Positions 50,701-57,774 of a stretch of DNA of 64,000 nt are shown in pieces; the first letter of the stretch is position 1, and each line of letters opens with the position of its first letter. Origin of the DNA: Chitinophaga varians. GTDB taxonomy: Bacteria > Bacteroidota > Bacteroidia > Chitinophagales > Chitinophagaceae. The notes below the pieces were generated by a model. The model did not search any database, had not been told where the DNA came from, and saw nothing but the letters and a program-made list of their open reading frames with translations. A program made the translations under genes and the position numbers. The stretch spans positions 1,178,001 through 1,242,000 of the forward strand of contig NZ_JABAIA010000002.1 in the NCBI RefSeq assembly GCF_012641275.1. The letters run 5' to 3'.

Positions 50701-52149
50701 CTAACCCGCCTGCGCAGTTTTGTTTCTGTTTAAAATAGCATAGCAGACATACAGGAAAACCAGCCATATCGGGATCATTTCCACCGGCAGCTTCATTCCG
50801 GTGATCCACATCAATACTAAAATACCCACCAGGAATATCAGGCAGATATAGTTAGACAACGGATAGATGAACGACGGGAATTTGGTAGGCAGCTGTTCCA
50901 GGTTCTTCTGTTGCCTGAATTTGATGTGTACCACGCTGATCATGATCCAGTTGATGATCAGGGCGGATACCACGAGTGACATCAGTACTTCCAGCGCCTG
51001 TTCTGGTATGAGTTTGTTGACCACAATGCAGATAGCGGCAAACAACGCGGATACCAGCGTGGCTTTTACCGGCACATGGTTTTTATTGAGCTGCGATAAA
51101 AAAGCCGGGGCATTGCCTTGCTGCGCAAGGCCGTACAACATGCGGCTGTTGCTGTATACGCAACTGTTGTATACCGACAGGGCTGCTGTGAGCACAATGA
51201 GATTCAGCACATTGGCGATCAGGCTGGTGAAGTAGATGGTTTTACCGAAAAGGGTGAATTCAAATCCCTTAAGGCTTTCAAATACCATTACAAACGGGCT
51301 GCTGTCTGTGGTGATGCTTTTCCAGGGAGATAGGGAGAAGAGGATAATCAGCGCGCCTACATAAAAGATGAGGATACGGTAGATCACCTGGTTGGTGGCC
51401 TTGGGGATGGTTTTCTCCGGTTTGTCGGCTTCCGCGGCCGTAATGCCGATCAGTTCCAGTCCACCGAAGGAGAACATGATCATGGCGATGGCAGCAAAGA
51501 GGCCCTGGTATTTACCGTCGGCACCTTTTTCCAGTAATCCTTTCGGGAAGAAGCCTCCGTCATTCCAGAGATTTTCTACGCTGGCCTGTGTACCGCCACT
51601 GCCGCTAAAGAGCAGGTAAACGCCAAAAACGATCATCGAGATAATGGCGATCACTTTTACAATGGAGAACCAGAATTCTGCTTCGCCGTATACTTTTACG
51701 GAACTGAGGTTCAGGGCGTTGATGGCCACAAAAAAGAACAGGCTGGAAGTCCATAGCGGTATTTCCGGCCACCAGAAATGCACGTATACGCCGATGGCCG
51801 TCAGTTCGGACATGCTCACCAGGATGTAGAGTATCCAGTAGTTCCAGCCGGAAGCGAAGCCCGCAAAGGTGCCCCAGTATTTATAGGCAAAGTGGCTGAA
51901 GCTGCCGGACACGGGTTCTTCCACCACCATTTCGCCCAGCTGGCGCATGATAAAGAAGGCGATAACACCTGCCATCGCATATCCGAGGATAACAGAAGGA
52001 CCGGCCAGTACAGCGGCGGGGCCTATGCCCAGAAACAGGCCGGTGCCGATAGCGCCGCCCAGTGCAATCAGTTGAATGTGTCTGTTTTGCAGGCCTCTTT
52101 TAAGCTTCTGCGGAGTTGGTTGTTCTTTGGTTTGTATCAGTTCTTCCAA
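50701..52149 (-). CDS. Amino-acid permease, APC superfamily (AroP/GabP-like)
   Basis: A protein of 482 residues with twelve membrane segments. The start RGLQNRHIQLIALGGAIGTG and the next segment LFLGIGPAAVLAGPSVILGY hold the G-x-G-T-G substrate backbone motif of amino-acid permeases. GGLELIGITAAEADKPEKTI follows in the loop after TM6. The group imports aromatic or other neutral amino acids, or GABA, with protons. It lies downstream of the lanC-like gene on the same strand (89 bp apart). Co-transcription with the lanthipeptide genes is possible but not evident. The substrate is not decidable. Confidence 0.92.
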   Translation of the reverse strand: MEELIQTKEQPTPQKLKRGLQNRHIQLIALGGAIGTGLFLGIGPAAVLAGPSVILGYAMAGVIAFFIMRQLGEMVVEEPVSGSFSHFAYKYWGTFAGFASGWNYWILYILVSMSELTAIGVYVHFWWPEIPLWTSSLFFFVAINALNLSSVKVYGEAEFWFSIVKVIAIISMIVFGVYLLFSGSGGTQASVENLWNDGGFFPKGLLEKGADGKYQGLFAAIAMIMFSFGGLELIGITAAEADKPEKTIPKATNQVIYRILIFYVGALIILFSLSPWKSITTDSSPFVMVFESLKGFEFTLFGKTIYFTSLIANVLNLIVLTAALSVYNSCVYSNSRMLYGLAQQGNAPAFLSQLNKNHVPVKATLVSALFAAICIVVNKLIPEQALEVLMSLVVSALIINWIMISVVHIKFRQQKNLEQLPTKFPSFIYPLSNYICLIFLVGILVLMWITGMKLPVEMIPIWLVFLYVCYAILNRNKTAQAG

Positions 52150-52237
52150 GGTAAAAACGGTGGGTAAGGTTGCAAGATGCGTAATTTCTGAAAAATGTAA
52201 ACTAATAATATTTCACTTATTAGAAAAGTAAATTATA

Positions 52238-53440
52238 TCAGGACAGCAGGAAAGCCTCGTCCCAGGGCAGGGGGTTGCCGGTTATATGGGACAAGAGGGA
52301 CAGGCCGATGCCACTGCTGCCGTCCAGCAGGTCCCAGCAGTATTCCCATTGTTTGTCGGTCCCTTCCCAGCCACGGATGCCGTAGATGCCGGGTTGGTCA
52401 GAGAAGACGACCTTCTGCAAGGTATTTTGGTGCCAGTGGTCTGCTGCGGTCCGGAAGGCTGGTTCACCGGTTTCATACCAGAAGCGGCGGTAAAAAGCAG
52501 CGATACCTGCGGAGCCGTGGCACAGGCAGGCATCGACGATACCTGCGGCCTGGTCGGTATTCCGCCGCAGCGTATAATGCATAACGTCCAGCGCATGCTC
52601 CTGCCAGGTGTTTTCCTGTAATGTTTTGCCACATTGCCATAATGCGAGGGCCACGTTAAAATCGCCGTAGCACCATGACAGGCGGCTGTAGGGCGCCCGT
52701 CCATCGAGGATGCCGGGAAACAATGCATGAGGCGTATCCGGCTGCCGTGGATTCTGATGATGCCACATAAAGTCGATACACTCTCTGATCAGCTGCCGGC
52801 AGGTGTCTGGGGCTATGCCGGCGATACACGCCCGCGACAGCAATATCAGCAGGCTACAGGTGCCGTGCGCCAGGCTGAAGGTGTCCACTCCCGCGTCAAC
52901 TGGTTTTTCAAAGAGCACAAATACCGGCAGGCTGCGGCCGTTGGCGGTCATCCTGCTGGCCGCAGCCAAGGCTGTCACAAATTTCTCCAGGTGCAGTCGT
53001 ACCGCTTCATGGTGGGTATAGTCCAGCAGATGATGGCAGATGCCGGCGCTGCCATGCAGAAAATCAAAGTTCTGTACTGACAGGCACTTTTCACTTTCTG
53101 CGATGGCCGCCGGAATATAACCTTCGGCTAACCCGTTGATATCAATATCAATAAAATGATGTTTATGCAGATGATGCAGTAGCCAGAACGGGCCTGTGGT
53201 ACCGTTACAGTAGGAGTAGCCGGCCACCGGCTGCGGCTGGAGGGTACTGTACAGTTGTTGTAACCAGCTGCCCGCACAGGGCGCACTGTTGTCTACATAT
53301 CTCTCATAATAAAAAAGATACAGTAATACCCCCCAGGGCCCTTTTAAAAGGCTCTCTGCAGAATACGGGTCATAGGTTTTGGAGGCCAGTAACCGCAGAT
53401 GGTCCTGGTAAATCCGGGTCAGCACAGAGCTGGTTGTCAT
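52238..53440 (-). CDS. LanC-like lanthionine synthetase
   Basis: A protein of 400 residues from the ATG at 53440 (MTTSSVLTRIYQ); the in-frame extension to 53482 is not expected, and it overlaps the terminator hairpin. The zinc site is seen as WCYGDFNVA (Cys257) and CLCHGSAG (Cys307, His308), the two LanC signatures, with LHGSAGICHHLLDY in the first half. The alpha-toroid repeats (G-x-x-G steps: GSSGIGLSLL, GIRGWEGTD) are present. LanC cyclises Cys onto dehydrated Ser/Thr. It is next to two precursor genes but no LanB dehydratase is in view. A stem-loop between precursor and lanC probably lowers its expression. Confidence 0.9.
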   Translation of the reverse strand: MTTSSVLTRIYQDHLRLLASKTYDPYSAESLLKGPWGVLLYLFYYERYVDNSAPCAGSWLQQLYSTLQPQPVAGYSYCNGTTGPFWLLHHLHKHHFIDIDINGLAEGYIPAAIAESEKCLSVQNFDFLHGSAGICHHLLDYTHHEAVRLHLEKFVTALAAASRMTANGRSLPVFVLFEKPVDAGVDTFSLAHGTCSLLILLSRACIAGIAPDTCRQLIRECIDFMWHHQNPRQPDTPHALFPGILDGRAPYSRLSWCYGDFNVALALWQCGKTLQENTWQEHALDVMHYTLRRNTDQAAGIVDACLCHGSAGIAAFYRRFWYETGEPAFRTAADHWHQNTLQKVVFSDQPGIYGIRGWEGTDKQWEYCWDLLDGSSGIGLSLLSHITGNPLPWDEAFLLS

Positions 53441-53452
53441 ACATACGGAATT

Positions 53453-53487
53453 AAAAAAGCATGACAGCACAACGGCTGCCATGCTTT
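53453..53487 (-). terminator. Stem-loop between precursor 1 and lanC (partial terminator)
   Basis: On the minus strand AAAGCATG and CATGCTTT, with an inner CAGC/GCTG, form a stem of about 12 pairs with one mismatch, followed by TTTTTTAATT. It is between the precursor stop (53501) and the lanC start (53440). It probably lets few transcripts continue, giving more precursor than enzyme. Confidence 0.75.
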
Positions 53488-53500
53488 GTCAAAATGAAAA

Positions 53501-53698
53501 TCAATTAGGACAGCCTGCCTGGGTGTTAGGCTGGGCACAGCAGGGCCAGCACCGCAATGGGGAGTCCATGGAAAGAGCAGTACGGAAAGGAGCACTCACC
53601 GCCTGTGGTGAATCGATCACGTCTGTTTCGTTCATCACAGCGATGGTCTCTTTCTGAAGGAAGAGTTTTTTGTCGAGGGACAGTTTTTCCGGTTGCAT
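53501..53698 (-). CDS. Class I lanthipeptide-type precursor 1
   Basis: A peptide of 65 residues. The leader KLSLDKKLFLQKETIAVMN has the LxLxKKxxxxxxIAxLN pattern seen in Bacteroidota class I lanthipeptides. The core has Cys50, Cys53, Cys54 and Cys63 (RCWPCC ... AGCPN) and Ser/Thr at positions 35, 40, 43, 46 and 59. It is 70% alike to precursor 2 in the leader and core spacing. The gene is just upstream of lanC on the same strand. The mature structure is unknown and dehydration would require an enzyme from elsewhere in the genome. Confidence 0.85.
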   Translation of the reverse strand: MQPEKLSLDKKLFLQKETIAVMNETDVIDSPQAVSAPFRTALSMDSPLRCWPCCAQPNTQAGCPN

Positions 53699-53753
53699 AA
53701 ATTATGGTTTACAGGTTAAGAAAAGCTGAGGGAATATTTACAGCAGCACTTGC

Positions 53754-53954
53754 TTAATTACGACAGGTAACAAAAGTAATCGGGGGCGCATCGCAACATG
53801 GGAAACAACGTGCCGGTGAGTCCATGGAAAGCGCTGTATTGTAAGGGGCGCTGATGGCCTGTGGACTCTGGACCACCTCCACCGGGTTCATAACGGCAAC
53901 TGTTTCTTTTTGCAGGAAGAGTTTTCTGTCGAGGGATAATTTTTCCGGATGCAT
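53754..53954 (-). CDS. Class I lanthipeptide-type precursor 2
   Basis: A peptide of 66 residues. The leader KLSLDRKLFLQKETVAVMN is nearly the same as in precursor 1. The core keeps SPARCFPCC (Cys50, Cys53, Cys54) and ends VTCRN (Cys64). Ser/Thr lie at 35, 40, 43, 46, 60 and 63. The upstream flank (TTTACGGGTTAAAAAAGCAG) matches that of precursor 1, so the unit of gene plus leader, about 255 bp, was duplicated. It is the first gene of the cluster. The next gene upstream is a glycoside hydrolase, so no dehydratase is on that side within 1 kb. Confidence 0.85.
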   Translation of the reverse strand: MHPEKLSLDRKLFLQKETVAVMNPVEVVQSPQAISAPYNTALSMDSPARCFPCCDAPPITFVTCRN

Positions 53955-54123
53955 AGATTTATCGTTTACGGGTTAAAAAAGCAGCGGGAATCATTTACAG
54001 GTATATTAAATGTAAACCTTTTATTTTGTTCGTTGGCAGGGGGCGTAACGAAAAATTAGACATGGAAAGTTTTACGGACATACGTGGATATGTCCGCATG
54101 CGATATAACCGCAATGAGGGTGG

Positions 54124-55173
54124 TTATTTCCCGCTTATTTCCCGGATGAACGCTGTTTCCTTTGCATCGAAAGGCGTGCCGTCTGCCCGGAAAATATCAT
54201 GATACCAGATGGCTGGTTCCGGCTCTCCGCCTTTGTTTCCCTGTGGATAGTTGGTTTGCGTTTTACCAGCCACCAATCCCCAGTTGATGGCCCCGATGCC
54301 GGCTTTTTTCATCATAGGAAGATGTGTGGCGAAAGTGCTGTTGTTGGGCCGCTTCATATACTCGGAGCAGATAATGGGCCTGTTGTACCGCAACAGTGTG
54401 TCGATGGCGCCCTGCATGGAAGTGCTGTCACGATAATTATGAAACGTGATAATATCTGATTGTTCGAGCTGGTATTGGTTGAAGTCGGTGAATTCCGCGT
54501 TCCATATGCCGATCGTGAGGGGTTGGAGAGGCGCCTCTGCGCGTGCCCAGGCGACTACATTTTTCAACAGCGGCCAGCTTTTGGCGCCGTGTTTAAAATG
54601 CCCTGGTTCATTGTACAGGTCCCAGATGGTGACCCGCTGGTCCTGTTTAAAAGTACGGATGATATCCTGCACATATACACGGAGGGTGTCCATCAGTGTG
54701 GAATCGCGGTCTATCAGTCCGCCGGGGTCCTTGAGCCAGCCGCTGTTATGCACGCCGGGAACAGGCGCAGGCTGCGGGCCTGGCTGGTAGGTATCTCGCC
54801 AGCAGTCGTCAAAGAAAACGAACATGGTGCCTATATGATGGCGGGAGGCAATATCGAGGTATTGGCTGACCCGTTGTTTGAAACCTTCGCGGTCCTGTTG
54901 CCATGCCAGGTGGTGCAGATATACCCGCATGATGTTAAACCCGGTTTCAGCAGCGTAACCCAGCTCCCTGTTGATGGTGGCCGTGTCAAAAGTAGCTGCC
55001 TGCCACATCTCCAGTTGATTGACAGCCGTAGAAGGAATAAAATTGGCCCCGAGCAGCCAGCCCTGCTGCTGATACCAGGCAGCGGCTTTTTCTGCAGGCC
55101 ATGGGGACTGGGCACTGGCTGAAAAACGACAAAACAATACAATGAGGAACAAAAAACGGGCAGGATATTTCAT
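54124..55173 (-). CDS. Secreted cellulase-type (GH5-like) glycoside hydrolase
   Basis: A protein of 349 residues from the ATG at 55173 (MKYPARFLFLIVLFCRFSASAQ, a signal peptide); the extension to 55224 is not needed. The (beta/alpha)8 fold has the acid/base in WDLYNEPGHF and the nucleophile in IICSEYMKRP, as in GH5-like clan A enzymes. MFVFFDDCW and FHNYRDS mark other barrel strands. It may act on beta-mannan or beta-glucan; the specificity is not evident. It is 64 bp downstream of the GT-C-like gene on the same strand, so the two may be co-transcribed. Confidence 0.88.
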   Translation of the reverse strand: MKYPARFLFLIVLFCRFSASAQSPWPAEKAAAWYQQQGWLLGANFIPSTAVNQLEMWQAATFDTATINRELGYAAETGFNIMRVYLHHLAWQQDREGFKQRVSQYLDIASRHHIGTMFVFFDDCWRDTYQPGPQPAPVPGVHNSGWLKDPGGLIDRDSTLMDTLRVYVQDIIRTFKQDQRVTIWDLYNEPGHFKHGAKSWPLLKNVVAWARAEAPLQPLTIGIWNAEFTDFNQYQLEQSDIITFHNYRDSTSMQGAIDTLLRYNRPIICSEYMKRPNNSTFATHLPMMKKAGIGAINWGLVAGKTQTNYPQGNKGGEPEPAIWYHDIFRADGTPFDAKETAFIREISGK

Positions 55174-55237
55174 GATAGCATTTAATAATGCTGTCAAATA
55201 TCTACTATCCTTTCCATTCAACAATGTTAATTCATCT

Positions 55238-56704
55238 TTACTGCAACTCTGGTTTAAGTTTATCGATCAGTACACTGATAAACAGGAAACAGAGGATCAT
55301 CGGGAATACTTGGTAACGGAAAACGATCGGAGAGGCGAGAATGCCAAACCCTGCATTGACCAACAGCGTTACAAACACCAGCAGCAGGCTGTCACGGTAT
55401 GGCCGGTCAGCAGCCTTGCGTGTGGCGGACACGGCCCATTTAACGATCAACCCCAAAAACGCCAGGTTCAACAGTCCGAAGATAAAAGGAAAGAAAAACA
55501 ACAATGCTTTTTGGGCATTGATAGAAGCCACTGAGCTCAACTCTTTAGAGGGATAATGAAACCAGTATACCGCCGTGCCGGACACATGATAACTACCAAG
55601 GTTATACTCCGATAATTTCTCCAGCGGCGGCACAAAATAATTCAGGGTATTGGGCAACAGGAAATAACGTGCAAAATAAAAGGGATGTTGCCGGATCATG
55701 TAACTGCCGTATTTTCCGTATACCGGCGACACACTGCCCCATGACTGAATACCGCCGGTGGAATCGTCTTTCGGGCCATAGGTCATCTCCATATATTTTT
55801 TTAGCGGCGCCTGGGGGTGTTTGAGGTAAACGGCTCCATCGATAGGAGAAGGAATTGCACCTCCTTTAGGAACAATATCACGGAAGAAATGTACCACCTC
55901 CTTATGGAATGCTTCGCAGCCTGCCGGTGGCTCCGGATAATCTTTCAGGTAGGGAAACATGTACAGGGCGTTGTTGGCCATCTGCCAGCCACCGAAAACA
56001 GAGAACTGGGCAGTGCCGGTCACCTTACGGGTGGCCTGCTCTGTAAATTTGATAAATCCCGCTATCAATACCAGCGGCGCTATGATGCCCACCAGCTTAA
56101 AGGAAATTTTCTGCCGGCACCGCAACAACACCAGCGCAGTGATCAGCGGATAATACATGGCATTGTACCGGACGGTAAACGCTATGGCGATGATGATGGC
56201 GTGTGCCAGCAACAAAAGCCAGGAAGGACGGTATATCAGCCATAACAACTGGGCGAACCAGATGAGGCTCAGCGCAAGGAACAACCCGTCGCTGGAAATA
56301 TAGTTGCAGATATAGAGGATCAGCGGATTGAACAACAACACATAAAAAATCACCTTTCTTGTTTGCTCTCCGGGTTGTAGCCAGTAACTCACCGTAAAAA
56401 ACAGGTAGAGCGCAGCACATTGTGCCAGTATATACTGAAAAGCCACCAGCGCGGTATCTGAATGACTGATCACGTGGAAGAGCCGCAGAAAAACAGTATA
56501 GCCGATAGGCCAGAGGTTCACCTCCTGTTTGAGGATGGCGGCATAGATGTAACTATAGGAGTCTGAAAAAAAATCACCATACGGATAAAGGACCTTAAAA
56601 ATCACCAGCTGTACCAGGATGGCAATAGCCGCAATCTTTAGGTACTGGCGGTTGAAAGGGTTCTTCAGTACATATTGCCGGAACGTTTGAGGGAAATAGG
56701 GCAT
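55238..56704 (-). CDS. Multi-pass membrane protein, GT-C glycosyltransferase-like
   Basis: A protein of 488 residues with about eleven membrane segments. After the first one, a loop with FFSDSYSYIYAA carries the acidic motif (D-S-Y) that GT-C enzymes use to bind a lipid-linked sugar. A large loop around residues 240-330 (VVHFFRDIVPKGGA and PVYGKYGSYMIRQHPFYF) may hold the acceptor site. It could act in the synthesis of a polysaccharide or glycan. It lies upstream of the GH5-like gene. No named family is certain. Confidence 0.75.
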   Translation of the reverse strand: MPYFPQTFRQYVLKNPFNRQYLKIAAIAILVQLVIFKVLYPYGDFFSDSYSYIYAAILKQEVNLWPIGYTVFLRLFHVISHSDTALVAFQYILAQCAALYLFFTVSYWLQPGEQTRKVIFYVLLFNPLILYICNYISSDGLFLALSLIWFAQLLWLIYRPSWLLLLAHAIIIAIAFTVRYNAMYYPLITALVLLRCRQKISFKLVGIIAPLVLIAGFIKFTEQATRKVTGTAQFSVFGGWQMANNALYMFPYLKDYPEPPAGCEAFHKEVVHFFRDIVPKGGAIPSPIDGAVYLKHPQAPLKKYMEMTYGPKDDSTGGIQSWGSVSPVYGKYGSYMIRQHPFYFARYFLLPNTLNYFVPPLEKLSEYNLGSYHVSGTAVYWFHYPSKELSSVASINAQKALLFFFPFIFGLLNLAFLGLIVKWAVSATRKAADRPYRDSLLLVFVTLLVNAGFGILASPIVFRYQVFPMILCFLFISVLIDKLKPELQ

Positions 56705-56874
56705 AGCACAACTTTATTTGTTACTAATATTAATTACAATGACTGCTTTCCTACTGACAGTTGAGGGGTTGGCAGGTTAAGAAATTATTATCTTTCTGCT
56801 GCGGAAATACAGCAATAATCGGGTTTTCAGGCTGAGAGTCCATCAGCACCTTTGCAGTATAATTTACTGATAAT

Positions 56875-57630
56875 ATGATGCAGCAATTTAACGGAAAGGT
56901 GGTCTTCATAACAGGAGGCACCAATGGAATGGGCTTTGCCACCGCACAGGAATTTATAGGGGCCGGCGCCCGTGTGATCATTACAGGCAGAAGCCGGGAA
57001 ACGGTAGATAAAGCAGTGGCAGCACTGGGGCCAATGGCTGCCGGCATCGTCTCCGACGCGGGAAAGATGACAGACATCCTTGCGCTGCCGGCGCAGCTAC
57101 GGCAACATACGGCTACTGTCGATGTACTGTTCGTTAATGCCGGATATGGAAAGTTCGCCCCCATTGAACAGGTGAACGAAGCACATTTTGATGAGTTGTT
57201 CGATATACTGGTGAAGGGAACTTTCTTTACCGTACAGCAGCTGTTGCCGATGATGACATCCGGGGGTGCCATTATCCTGAACACGTCTTTTGTAACGTCC
57301 TTTGGTATACAGCACTTCTCTGTGTACACTGCGGCCAAAGCGGCTGTGCAGTCTTTCATTAAAACCTTTTCTATGGAGTGCACCGCCAGAGGTATACGGG
57401 TCAATGGTATCAGTCCGGGATATATCAGGACCAACATTTTTAACAATACCGGTTTGTCAGCTGAAGAGATCAGGGGAGCAGTTGACAGTGTGATACCAAC
57501 GTTACCGTATAAACGTTTCGGAGAGCCGTGGGAAATAGCGAAGACCGTCTTGTTCCTGGCCTCGCCTGATGCGGGATATATTCATGGCGCTGAAATACTG
57601 GTGGACGGCGGGCTGTCGAATGCGAAATAG
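56875..57630 (+). CDS. Short-chain dehydrogenase/reductase (SDR)
   Basis: A protein of 251 residues. GGTNGMGFATA (TGxxxGxG) lies near residue 12, NAGYGKFAP near 89, and the catalytic YTAAKAAVQSF (Tyr-x3-Lys) near 148. The C-terminal SPGYIRTNIF and GAEILVDGGLSN are typical of classical SDRs. The substrate is unknown. It is a single gene on the plus strand between two minus-strand blocks and ends in a strong terminator. It is related in family, not in locus, to the SDR at 26495. Confidence 0.93.
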   Translation: MMQQFNGKVVFITGGTNGMGFATAQEFIGAGARVIITGRSRETVDKAVAALGPMAAGIVSDAGKMTDILALPAQLRQHTATVDVLFVNAGYGKFAPIEQVNEAHFDELFDILVKGTFFTVQQLLPMMTSGGAIILNTSFVTSFGIQHFSVYTAAKAAVQSFIKTFSMECTARGIRVNGISPGYIRTNIFNNTGLSAEEIRGAVDSVIPTLPYKRFGEPWEIAKTVLFLASPDAGYIHGAEILVDGGLSNAK

Positions 57631-57736
57631 TCCGGTAGCAGTCTGTCCATCATGTACAGTGAATACGGTCTGTGAGATGATTAATAGGAATAAGAAGCGG
57701 TAAAATACAAGTGAATGAGTTAACACGGATACGTGT

Positions 57737-57762
57737 AAGGAGGGCACGAAGGCCCTCCTTTT
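57737..57762. terminator. Bidirectional terminator between the SDR and TPR genes
   Basis: AAGGAGGGC pairs with GCCCTCCTT (9 bp) around a 6-base loop, with TTTTC on the plus side. It lies between the two convergent stop codons (57630 and 57775). Confidence 0.82.
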
Positions 57763-57774
57763 CTTTGTTTCTCT

